Both the position numbers and the translations under genes were made by a program. The notes beneath the pieces are model-generated. The model worked only from the letters and a program-made list of their open reading frames with translations. It did not search any database and was not told where the DNA came from. A stretch of 64,000 nucleotides of DNA from Sepiola atlantica (Eukaryota > Mollusca > Cephalopoda > Sepiida > Sepiolidae), in NCBI GenBank assembly GCA_963556195.1, contig CAUVYP010000244.1:2170001-2234000 (forward strand), given 5' to 3'. This document shows, one piece after another, positions 1-10,262 of the stretch (position 1 is the first letter of the stretch; the number at the start of each line of letters is the position of its first letter).

Positions 1-30
1 ACAAACTGAATACGCAAAACACCAACAAAA
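1..30. repeat. Partial monomer at left edge
   Basis: The last 30 bases of a monomer cut by the window start. It carries ACACCAAC near its end where most copies have ACATCAAC. Confidence 0.97.
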
Positions 31-216
31 TTTAGCGCGTTTTAAAGTTGATATCGCTTTTGTTTATAACTTCCACATTTATTCGAATTGTGCAACGAAA
101 CTTTGCAGACAGTCTCGAATAGGCATTTTCTACTGAGGTACCAAGTTTCAGAAGTGCAGCTCTTGTACTGCCGGAGATATGTCGATACAAACTGAATACG
201 CAAAACATCAACAAAA
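31..216. repeat. First complete monomer; reference for numbering
   Basis: Order of landmarks, in monomer positions: TTTAGCGCG at 1-9; TTTAAA at 11-16; GATATC at 20-25 (an EcoRV site in most copies); an AT-rich stretch with TTTATAA at 33-39; a TTCG...CGAA dyad at 52-69; the variable box at 85-98 (T allele here, with GGCATTTTC instead of the usual GGCCTTTTC); an inverted repeat at 107-139; TGCCGGAGATATGTCGATAC at 139-158; and the A-rich tail 171-186, which joins the next TTTAGCGCG. The consensus has about 70 G+C in 186 bases. Confidence 0.97.
82..99. repeat. Intramonomer dyad TTCG-aa-TTG-tg-CAACGAA
   Basis: Example copy of a dyad present in most monomers at positions 52-69. The left arm is TTCG, a two-base bulge AA, then TTG; the spacer is TG; the right arm is CAACGAA. 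Seven base pairs form around the AA bulge. In a large class of monomers position 64 is C instead of A (TGCCACG), which breaks one pair in the middle of the stem. A role in cruciform formation or protein binding is not shown by sequence alone. Confidence 0.7.
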
Positions 217-387
217 TTTAGCGCGTTTTAAAGTTGATATCGCTTTTGTTTATAACTTCCACATTTATTCGAATTGTGCAACGAAACTTTGCAGACAGTC
301 TCGAATAGGCCTTTTCTACTAGAGTACCAAGTTTCAGAAGTGCAGCTCTTGTACAGCCGGAGATATGTCGATACAAACTGAATACGC

Positions 388-415
388 AAAACGCTAACAA
401 AATTTAGCGCGTTTT
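388..415. repeat. Inverted repeat across a monomer junction (GCT tail variant)
   Basis: First example of a dyad spanning the end of one monomer and the start of the next. The left arm is AAAACGCTAA, the loop CAAAAT, the right arm TTAGCGCGTTTT. CGCTAA and TTAGCG are perfect complements; the outer AAAACG and CGTTTT also pair if two bases (CG) are bulged. It exists only where the tail reads ACGCTAAC instead of the common ACATCAAC. I count about 53 such junctions among the 344 monomers, spread from here to 63040. Confidence 0.85.
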
Positions 416-672
416 AGAGTTGATATCGCTTTTGTTTATAACTTCCACATTTATTCGAATTGTGCAACGAAACTTTGCAGACAGTCTCGAATAGGCCTTT
501 TCTACTAAAGTACCAAGTTTCAGAAGTGCAGCTCTTGTACTGCCGGAGATATGTCGATACAAACTGAATACGCAAAACATCAACAAAATTTAGCGCGTTT
601 TAAAGTTGATATCGCTTTTGTTTATAACTTCCACATTTATTCGAATTGTGGAACGAAACTTTGCAGACAGTC

Positions 673-686
673 TCGAATAGGCCTTT
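673..686. repeat. Variable box, T allele (example)
   Basis: In monomer 589 the box reads as the T type: TCTCGAATAGGCC followed by TTTTC. It contains the palindrome AGGCCT. T boxes dominate the first 7 kb. A sub-variant TCGACCAGGCC marks a separate subtype, for example monomers 8775, 14357 and 17705. Confidence 0.9.
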
Positions 687-694
687 TCTACTGA

Positions 695-727
695 AGTACC
701 AAGTTTCAGAAGTGCAGCTCTTGTACT
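695..727. repeat. Imperfect inverted repeat AGTAC(c)AAG ... CTTGTACT
   Basis: Example in monomer 589 of a stem found in most copies at positions 107-139. The left arm is AGTACCAAG, the right arm CTTGTACT, separated by 16 bases. Eight pairs form with one unpaired base (position 112, normally C). Position 112 is seen as C, G, A and T in different monomers. The CTGTTG variant (position 132 C to G) breaks the end of the right arm in one common monomer class. Confidence 0.7.
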
Positions 728-858
728 GCCGGAGATATGTCGATACAAACTGAATACGCAAAACATCAACAAAATTTAGCGCGTTTTAAAGTTGATATCG
801 CTTTTGTTTATAACTTCCACATTTATTCGAATTGTGCCACGAAACTTTGCAGACAGTC

Positions 859-872
859 GCGGAGACACATTT
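859..872. repeat. Variable box, S allele (example)
   Basis: Monomer 775 carries the S type, TCGCGGAGACACA then TTTTC. It differs from the T allele at six of eleven bases (positions 85, 88, 90, 92, 93, 95) while flanks are nearly invariant. Sub-variants are ACATGTTC, ACATTGTC and ACACGTGTTC. The plain form usually travels with C at position 64. Confidence 0.9.
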
Positions 873-3800
873 TCTACTGAAGTACCAAGTTTCAGAAGTG
901 CAGCTCTTGTACTGCCGGAGATATGTCGATACAAACTGAATACGCAAAACATCAACAAAATTTAGCGCGTTTTAAAGTTGATATCGCTTTTGTTTATAAC
1001 TTCCACATTTATTCGAATTGTGCAACGAAACTTTGCAGACAGTCTCGAATAGGCCTTTTCTACTGAAGTACCAAGTTTCAGAAGTGCAGCTCTTGTACTG
1101 CCGGATATATGTCGATACAAACTGAATACGCAAAACATCAACAAAATTAAGCGCGTTTTAAAGTTGATATCGCTTTTGTTTATAACTTCCACATTTATTC
1201 GAATTGTGCCACGAAACTTTGCAGACAGTCGCGGAGACACATTTTCTACTGAAGTACCAAGTTTCAGAAGTGCAGCTGTTGTACTGCCGGAGATATGTCG
1301 ATACAAACTGAATACGCAAAACATCAACAAAATTTAGCGCGTTTTAAAGTTGATATCGCTTTTGTTTATAACTTCCACATTTATTCGAATTGTGCAACGA
1401 AACTTTGCAGACAGTCTCGAATAGGCCTCCTCTACTGAGGTACCAAGTTTCAGAAGTGCAGCTCTTGTACTGCCGGAGATATGTCGATACAAACTGAATA
1501 CGCAAAACATCAACAAAATTTAGCGCGTTTTAAAGTTGATATCGCTTTTGTTTATAACTTCCACATTTATTCGAATTGTGCAACGAAACTTTGCAGACAA
1601 TCTCGAATAGGCCTTTTCTACTGAGGTACCAAGTTTCAGAAGTGCAGCTCTTGTACTGCCGGTGATATGTCGATACAAACTGAATACGCAAAACATCAAC
1701 AAAATTTAGCGCGTTTTAAAGTTGATATCGCTTTTGTTTATAACTTCCACATTTATTCGAATTGTGCAACGAAACTTTGCAGACAGTCTCGAATAGGCCT
1801 TTTCTACTAAAGTACCAAGTTTCAGAAGTGCAGCTCTTGTACTGCCGGAGATATGTCGATACAAACTGAATACGCAAAACATCAACAAAATTTAGCGCGT
1901 TTTAAAGTTGATATCGCTTTTGTTTATAACTTCCACATTTATTCGAATTGTGCAACGAAACTTTGCAGACAGTCGCGGAGACACATTTTCAACTGAAGTA
2001 CCAAGTTTCAGAAGTGCAGCTCTTGTACTGCCGGAGATATGTCGATACAAACTGAATACGCAAAACATCAACAAAATTTAGCGCGTTTTAAAGTTGATAT
2101 CGCTTTTGTTTATAACTTCCACATTTATTCGAATTGTGCAACGAAACTTTGCAGACAGTCTCGAATAGGCCTTTTCTACTGAAGTACCAAGTTTCAGAAG
2201 TGCAGCTCTTGTACTGCCGGATATATGTCGATACAAACTGAATACGCAAAACATCAACAAAATTTAGCGCGTTTTAAAGGTGATATCGCTTTTGTTTATA
2301 ACTTCCACATTTATTCGAATTGTGCCACGAAACTTTGCAGACAGTCGCGGAGACACATTTTCTACTGAAGTACCAAGTTTCAGACGTGCAGCTGTTGTAC
2401 TGCCGGAGATATGTCGATACAAACTGAATACGCAAAACATCAACAAAATTTAGCGCGTTTTAAAGTTGATATCGCTTTTGTTTATAACTTCCACATTTAT
2501 TCGAATTGTGCAACGAAACTTTGCAGACAGTCTCGAATAGGCCTTTTCTACTGAGGTAGCAAGTTTCAGAAGTGCAGCTCTTGTACTGCCGGAGATATGT
2601 CGATACAAACTGAATACGCAAAACATCAACAAAATTTAGCGCGTTTTAAAGTTGATATCGCTTTTGTTTATAACTTCCACATTTATTCGAATTGTGCAAC
2701 GAAACTTTGCAGACAGTCTCGAATAGGCATTTTCTACTGAGGTACCAAGTTTCAGAAGTGCAGCTCTTGTACTGCCGGAGATATGTCGATACAAACTGAA
2801 TACGCAAAACATCAACAAAATTTAGCGCGTTTTAAAGTTGATATCGCTTTTGTTTATAACTTCCACATTTATTCGAATTGTGCAACGAATCTTTGCAGAC
2901 AGTCTCGAATAGGCCTTTTCTACTAAAGTACCAAGTTTCAGAAGTGCAGCTCTTGTACTGCCGGAGATATGTCGATACAAACTGAATACGCAAAACATCA
3001 ACAAAATTTAGCGCGTTTTAAAGTTGATATCGCTTTTGTTTATAACTTCCACATTTATTCGAATTGTGCAACGAAACTTTGCAGACCGTCTCGAATAGGC
3101 CTTTTCTACTGAAGTACCAAGTTTCAGAAGTGCAGCTGTTGTACTGCCGGAGATATGTCGATACAAACTGAATACGCAAAACATCAACAAAATTTAGCGC
3201 GTTTTAAAGTTGATATCGCTTTTGTTTATAACTTCCACATTTATTCGAATTGTGCCACGAAACTTTGCAGACGGTGGCGGAGACACATTTTCTACTGAAG
3301 TACCAAGTTTCAGAAGTGCAGCTCTTGTACTGCCGGAGATATGTCGATACAAACTGAATACGCAAAACATCAACAAAATTTAGCGCGTTTTAAAGTTGAT
3401 ATCGCTTTTGTTTATAACTTCCACATTTATTCGAATTGTGCCACGAAACTTTGCAGACGGTGGCGGAGACACATTTTCTACTGAAGTACCAAGTTTCAGA
3501 AGTGCAGCTCTTGTACTGCCGGAGATATGTCGATACAAACAGAATACGCAAAACATCAACAAAATTTAGCGCGTTTTAAAGTTGATATCGCTTTTGTTTA
3601 TAACTTCCACATTTATTCGAATTGTGCCACGAAACTTTGCAGACAGTCGCGGAGACACATTGTCTACTGAAGTACCAAGTATCAGAAGTGCAGCTCTTGT
3701 ACTGCCGGAGATATGTCGATACAAACTGAATACGCAAAACGCTAACAAAATTTAGCGCGTTTTAAAGTTGATATCGCTTTTGTTTATAACTTCCACATTT

Positions 3801-3936
3801 ATTCGAATTGTGCAACGAAACTTTGCAGACAGTCGCGGAGACACATGTTCTACTGTAGTACCAAGTTTCAGAAGTGCAGCTCTTGTACTGCCGGAGATAT
3901 GTCGATACAAACTGAATACGCAAAACATCAACAAAA

Positions 3937-4122
3937 TTTAGCGCGTTTTAAAGTTGATATATCTTTTGTTTATAACTTCCACATTTATTCGAATTGTGGA
4001 ACGAAACTTTGCAGACAGTCTCGAATAGGCCTTTTCTACTGAAGTACCAAGTTTCAGAAGTGCAGCTCTTGTACTGCCGGAGATATGTCGATACAAACTG
4101 AATACGCAAAACATCAACAAAA
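3937..4122. other. Hybrid junction monomer between 18-mer A copies
   Basis: The start of this monomer has GATATATCTTTTG, as in monomer 7285, which follows copy 2. Its middle has TTGTGGAACG and a T box, as in monomer 589, which opens copy 1. Monomer 7285 itself has TTGTGCAACG and a P box. The 5-prime part is therefore of the type that follows the unit and the 3-prime part of the type that starts it. This is the structure an in-register unequal crossover would leave, with the switch between about monomer positions 28 and 63. Confidence 0.8.
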
Positions 4123-7100
4123 TTTAGCGCGTTTTAAAGTTGATATCGCTTTTGTTTATAACTTCCACATTTATTCGAATTGTGCCACGAAACTTTGCAG
4201 ACAGTCGCGGAGACACATTTTCTACTGAAGTACCAAGTTTCAGAAGTGCAGCTCTTGTACTGCCGGAGATATGTCGATACAAACTGAATACGCAAAACAT
4301 CAACAAAATTTAGCGCGTTTTAAAGTTGATATCGCTTTTGTTTATAACTTCCACATTTATTCGAATTGTGCAACGAAACTTTGCAGACAGTCTCGAATAG
4401 GCCTTTTCTACTGAAGTACCAAGTTTCAGAAGTGCAGCTCTTGTACTGCCGGATATATGTCGATACAAACTGAATACGCAAAACATCAACAAAATTAAGC
4501 GCGTTTTAAAGTTGATATCGCTTTTGTTTATAACTTCCACATTTATTCGAATTGTGCCACGAAACTTTGCAGACAGTCGCGGAGACACATTTTCTACTGA
4601 AGTACCAAGTTTCAGAAGTGCAGCTGTTGTACTGCCGGAGATATGTCGATACAAACTGAATACGCAAAACATCAACAAAATTTAGCGCGTTTTAAAGTTG
4701 ATATCGCTTTTGTTTATAACTTCCACATTTATTCGAATTGTGCAACGAAACTTTGCAGACAGTCTCGAATAGGCCTCCTCTACTGAGGTACCAAGTTTCA
4801 GAAGTGCAGCTCTTGTACTGCCGGAGATATGTCGATACAAACTGAATACGCAAAACATCAACAAAATTTAGCGCGTTTTAAAGTTGATATCGCTTTTGTT
4901 TATAACTTCCACATTTATTCGAATTGTGCAACGAAACTTTGCAGACAATCTCGAATAGGCCTTTTCTACTGAGGTACCAAGTTTCAGAAGTGCAGCTCTT
5001 GTACTGCCGGTGATATGTCGATACAAACTGAATACGCAAAACATCAACAAAATTTAGCGCGTTTTAAAGTTGATATCGCTTTTGTTTATAACTTCCACAT
5101 TTATTCGAATTGTGCAACGAAACTTTGCAGACAGTCTCGAATAGGCCTTTTCTACTAAAGTACCAAGTTTCAGAAGTGCAGCTCTTGTACTGCCGGAGAT
5201 ATGTCGATACAAACTGAATACGCAAAACATCAACAAAATTTAGCGCGTTTTAAAGTTGATATCGCTTTTGTTTATAACTTCCACATTTATTCGAATTGTG
5301 CAACGAAACTTTGCAGACAGTCGCGGAGACACATTTTCAACTGAAGTACCAAGTTTCAGAAGTGCAGCTCTTGTACTGCCGGAGATATGTCGATACAAAC
5401 TGAATACGCAAAACATCAACAAAATTTAGCGCGTTTTAAAGTTGATATCGCTTTTGTTTATAACTTCCACATTTATTCGAATTGTGCAACGAAACTTTGC
5501 AGACAGTCTCGAATAGGCCTTTTCTACTGAAGTACCAAGTTTCAGAAGTGCAGCTCTTGTACTGCCGGATATATGTCGATACAAACTGAATACGCAAAAC
5601 ATCAACAAAATTTAGCGCGTTTTAAAGGTGATATCGCTTTTGTTTATAACTTCCACATTTATTCGAATTGTGCCACGAAACTTTGCAGACAGTCGCGGAG
5701 ACACATTTTCTACTGAAGTACCAAGTTTCAGACGTGCAGCTGTTGTACTGCCGGAGATATGTCGATACAAACTGAATACGCAAAACATCAACAAAATTTA
5801 GCGCGTTTTAAAGTTGATATCGCTTTTGTTTATAACTTCCACATTTATTCGAATTGTGCAACGAAACTTTGCAGACAGTCTCGAATAGGCCTTTTCTACT
5901 GAGGTAGCAAGTTTCAGAAGTGCAGCTCTTGTACTGCCGGAGATATGTCGATACAAACTGAATACGCAAAACATCAACAAAATTTAGCGCGTTTTAAAGT
6001 TGATATCGCTTTTGTTTATAACTTCCACATTTATTCGAATTGTGCAACGAAACTTTGCAGACAGTCTCGAATAGGCATTTTCTACTGAGGTACCAAGTTT
6101 CAGAAGTGCAGCTCTTGTACTGCCGGAGATATGTCGATACAAACTGAATACGCAAAACATCAACAAAATTTAGCGCGTTTTAAAGTTGATATCGCTTTTG
6201 TTTATAACTTCCACATTTATTCGAATTGTGCAACGAATCTTTGCAGACAGTCTCGAATAGGCCTTTTCTACTAAAGTACCAAGTTTCAGAAGTGCAGCTC
6301 TTGTACTGCCGGAGATATGTCGATACAAACTGAATACGCAAAACATCAACAAAATTTAGCGCGTTTTAAAGTTGATATCGCTTTTGTTTATAACTTCCAC
6401 ATTTATTCGAATTGTGCAACGAAACTTTGCAGACCGTCTCGAATAGGCCTTTTCTACTGAAGTACCAAGTTTCAGAAGTGCAGCTGTTGTACTGCCGGAG
6501 ATATGTCGATACAAACTGAATACGCAAAACATCAACAAAATTTAGCGCGTTTTAAAGTTGATATCGCTTTTGTTTATAACTTCCACATTTATTCGAATTG
6601 TGCAACGAAACTTTGCAGACAGTCGCGGAGACACATGTTCTACTGAAGTACCAAGTTTCAGAAGTGCAGCTCTTGTACTGCCGGAGATATGTCGATACAA
6701 ACTGAATACGCAAAACATCAACAAAATTTAGCGCGTTTTAAAGTTGATATCGCTTTTGTTTATAACTTCCACATTTATTCGAATTGTGCCACGAAACTTT
6801 GCAGACGGTGGCGGAGACACATTTTCTACTGAAGTACCAAGTTTCAGAAGTGCAGCTCTTGTACTGCCGGAGATATGTCGATACAAACAGAATACGCAAA
6901 ACATCAACAAAATTTAGCGCGTTTTAAAGTTGATATCGCTTTTGTTTATAACTTCCACATTTATTCGAATTGTGCCACGAAACTTTGCAGACAGTCGCGG
7001 AGACACATTGTCTACTGAAGTACCAAGTATCAGAAGTGCAGCTCTTGTACTGCCGGAGATATGTCGATACAAACTGAATACGCAAAACGCTAACAAAATT

Positions 7101-7284
7101 TAGCGCGTTTTAAAGTTGATATCGCTTTTGTTTATAACTTCCACATTTATTCGAATTGTGCAACGAAACTTTGCAGACAGTCGCGGAGACACATGTTCTA
7201 CTGTAGTACCAAGTTTCAGAAGTGCAGCTCTTGTACTGCCGGAGATATGTCGATACAAACTGAATACGCAAAACATCAACAAAA
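3937..7284. repeat. 18-mer HOR A, copy 2 (3348 bp)
   Basis: Second tandem copy of the 18-mer. The private variants of copy 1 reappear exactly 3348 bp later, for example TTAAGCG at monomer 4495, CCTCCTC near 4773, GACAATCTCG near 4942 and CCGGTGATATG near 5008. The clear block difference is monomer 6541, which is S-type with ACATGTTC where copy 1 has the GACGGTGGCGG box (3193). The first monomer, 3937, is a hybrid. Confidence 0.93.
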
Positions 7285-8216
7285 TTTAGCGCGTTTTAAA
7301 GTTGATATATCTTTTGTTTATAACTTCCACATTTATTCGAATTGTGCAACGAAACTTTGCAGACAGTCCTGAATAGGCCTCCTCTACTGAAGTACCAAGT
7401 TTCAGAAGTGCAGCTCTTGTACTGCCGGAGATATGTCGATACAAACTGAATACGCAAAACATCAACAAGATTTAGCGCGTTTTAAAGTTGATATCGCTTT
7501 GGTTTATAACTTCCACATTTATTCGAATTGTGCAACGAAACTTTGCAGACAGTCGCGGAGACACATGTTCTACTGAAGTACCAAGTTTCAGAAGTTCAGC
7601 TCTTGTACTGCCGGAGACATGTCGATACAAACTGAATACGCAAAACATCACCAAAATTTAGCGCGTTTTAAAGTTGATATCGCTTTTGTTTATAACTTCC
7701 ACATTTATTCGAATTGTGCAACGAAACGTTGCAGACAGTCGCGGAGACACATTTTCTACTGAAGTACCAAGTTTCAGAAGTGCAGCTCTTGTACTGCCGG
7801 AGATATGTCGAAACAAACTGAATACGCAAAACATCAACAAAATTTAGCGCGTTTTAAAGTTGATATCGCTTTTGTTTATAACTTCCACATTTATTCGAAT
7901 TGTGCAACGAAACTTTGCAGACAGTCTCGAATAGGCCTTTACTACTGAAGTACCAAGTTTCAGAAGTGCAGCTCTTGTACTGCCGGAGATATGTCGATAC
8001 AAACTGAATACGACAAAACATCAACAAAATTTAGCGCGTTTTAAAGTTGATATCGCTTTTGTTTATAACTTCCACATTTATTCCAAATTGTGCCACGAAA
8101 CTTTGCAGACAGTCGCGGAGACACATGTTCTACTGAAGTACCAAGTTTCAGAAGTGCAGCTCTTGTACTGCCGGAGATATGTCGATACAAACTGAATACG
8201 CAAAACATCAACAAAA
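7285..8216. repeat. Five marked monomers, including two of 187 bp
   Basis: Monomer 7285 has GATATATC at its start and a P box. 7471 is S-type, with ATCACCAAAA at its end. 7657 is S-type with the marker AAACGTTGCAG. 7843 is T-type and 187 bp long, with an inserted A at 8013 (TACGACAAAAC). 8030 is S-type and 187 bp long, with TTCCAAATTG in place of TTCGAATTG near 8081-8090. The run 7285-7842 recurs in order at 9705-10262, 11566-12123, 15287-15844 and 19937-20494. Confidence 0.88.
7369..7382. repeat. Variable box, P allele (example)
   Basis: Monomer 7285 shows the P type, TCCTGAATAGGCCTCC then TCTACTG. It differs from T at positions 85, 86, 97 and 98. It contains AGGCCT and the short dyad CCTGAATAGG. 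P monomers usually end in ACAAGA rather than ACAAAA. A sub-variant CCATAATAGGCC is the marker of monomer K in the 12-mer. Confidence 0.88.
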
Positions 8217-10262
8217 TTTAGCGCGTTTTAAAGTTGATATCGATTTTGTTTATAACTTCCACATTTATTCGAATTGTGCAACGAATCTTTGCAGACAGTC
8301 TCGAATAGGCCTTTTCTACTAAAGTACCAAGTTTCAGAAGTGCAGCTCTTGTACTGCCGGAGATATGTCGATACAAACTGAATACGCAAAACATCAACAC
8401 AATTTAGCGCGTTTTAAAGTTGATATCGCTTTTGTTTATAACTTCCACATTTATTCGAATTGTGCAACGAAACTTTGCAGACAGTCTCGAATAGGCCTTT
8501 TCTACTGAAGTACCAAGTTTCAGAAGTGCAGCTCTTGTACTGCCGGAGATATGTCGATACAAACTGAATACGCAAAACATCAACAAAATTTAGCGCGTTT
8601 TAAAGTTGATATCGCTTTTGTTTATAACTTCCACATTTATTCGAATTGTGCAACGAAACTTTGCAGACAGTCGCGGAGACACATGTTCTACTGAAGTACC
8701 AAGTTTCAGAAGTGCAGCTCTTGTACTGCCGGAGATATGTCGATACAAACTGAATACGCAAAACATCAACAAAATTTAGCGCGTTTTAAAGTTGATATCG
8801 CTTTTGTTTATAACTTCCACATTTATTCGAATTGTGCAACGAAACTTTGCAGACAGTCTCGACCAGGCCTTTTCTACTGAAGTACCAAGTTTCAGAAGTC
8901 CAGCTCTTGTACTGCCGGATATATGTCGATACAAACTGAATACGCAAAACATCAACAAAATTTAGCGCCTTTTAAAGTTGATATCGCTTTTGTTTATAAC
9001 TTCCACATTTATTCGAATTGTGCCACGAAACTTTGCAGACGGTGGCGGAGACACATTTTCTACTGAAGTACCAAGTTTCAGAAGTGCAGCTCTTGTACTG
9101 CCGGAGATATGTCGATACAAACAGAATACGCAAAACATCAACAAAATTTAGCGCGTTTTAAAGTTGATATCGCTTTTGTTTATAACTTCCACATTTATTC
9201 GAATTGTGCCACGAAACTTTGCAGACAGTCGCGGAGACACATTGTCTACTGAAGTACCAAGTATCAGAAGTGCAGCTCTTGTACTGCCGGAGATATGTCG
9301 ATACAAACTGAATACGCAAAACGCTAACAAAATTTAGCGCGTTTTAAAGTTGATATCGCTTTTGTTTATAACTTCCACATTTATTCGAATTGTGGAACGA
9401 AACTTTGCAGACAGTCGCGGAGACACATGTTCTACTGTAGTACCAAGTTTCAGAAGTGCAGCTCTTGTACTGCCGGAGATATGTCGATACAAACTGAATA
9501 CGCAAAACATCAACAAAATTTAGCGCATTTTAATGTTGATATCGCTTTTGTTTATAACTTCCACATTTATTCGAATTGTGCCACGAAACTTTGCAGACAG
9601 TCTCAAATAGGCCTTTTCCACTGAAGTACCAAGTTTCAGAAGTGCAGCTCTTGTACTGCCGGAGATATGTCGATACAAACTGAATACGCAAAACATCAAC
9701 AAAATTTAGCGCGTTTTAAAGTTGATATATCTTTTGTTTATAACTTCCACATTTATTCGAATTGTGCAACGAAACTTTGCAGACAGTCCTGAATAGGCCT
9801 CCTCTACTGAAGTACCAAGTTTCAGAAGTGCAGCTCTTGTACTGCCGGAGATATGTCGATACAAACTGAATACGCAAAACATCAACAAGATTTAGCGCGT
9901 TTTAAAGTTGATATCGCTTTTGTTTATAACTTCCACATTTATTCGAATTGTGCAACGAAACTTTGCAGACAGTCGCGGAGACACATTTTCTACTGAAGTA
10001 CCAAGTTTCAGAAGTTTAGCTCTTGTACTGCCGGAGACATGTCGATACAAACTGAATACGCAAAACATCACCAAAATTTAGCGCGTTTTAAAGTTGATAT
10101 CGCTTTTGTTTATAACTTCCACATTTATTCGAATTGTGCAACGAAACGTTGCAGACAGTCGCGGAGACACATTTTCTACTGAAGTACCAAGTTTCAGAAG
10201 TGCAGCTCTTGTACTGCCGGAGATATGTCGATACAAACTGAATACGCAAAACATCAACAAAA
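8217..10262. repeat. 11-monomer chain, copy 1
   Basis: The order of subtypes is T, T, S(ACATGTTC), TCGACCAGG, GGTGGCGG, S(ATTGTC with AGTATCAG), S(GTAGTACC), T(TCTCAAATAGG), P(GATATATC start), S(ATCACC end), S(AAACGTTGC). The same order returns at 13799-15844, shifted by 5582 bp (30 monomers plus 2 bp). The last three or four links are shared with several other places in the first 20 kb. Confidence 0.85.

Larger units (their letters stand above)
1..588. repeat. Left leading monomers, no HOR assigned
   Basis: The edge fragment plus three T-box monomers (31, 217, 403). Monomer 217 ends in the GCT variant of the tail (AAAACGCTAAC). Monomer 403 has TTTTAGAGTTG near its start. Two have TACTAAAG or TACTAGAG after the box. 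They are not part of the duplication that begins at 589, and the HOR they belong to probably lies beyond the window start. Confidence 0.8.
589..3936. repeat. 18-mer HOR A, copy 1 (3348 bp)
   Basis: Eighteen monomers that recur in the same order 3348 bp downstream. Shared private variants include TTAAGCG at the start of monomer 1147, CCTCCTCTACTGAGG near 1425, GACAATCTCG near 1594, CCGGTGATATG near 1660, TTTTCAACTG near 1987, GTTTTAAAGGTG near 2272 and ACGAATCTTT near 2885. Monomer 3193 carries the GACGGTGGCGG box, unlike its counterpart 6541. Ends are set by the change at monomer 589 and the hybrid monomer at 3937. Confidence 0.93.

Noticed and set aside
61..70. TTTATAA as a TATA box / promoter
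   Set aside because: It recurs in nearly every monomer within an AT-rich stretch, with no initiator or downstream element to support transcription from it.
82..110. CENP-B box
   Set aside because: The minus strand has TTCG, then four bases and A, but lacks the CGGG part in every allele I inspected. At best it is half a motif.
589..7284. Assembly duplication as the cause of the 18-mer
   Set aside because: Copies differ at defined monomers (3193 versus 6541; 589 versus 3937) and the junction monomer is a real hybrid, which a simple assembly duplication would not create. It cannot be fully excluded without reads.
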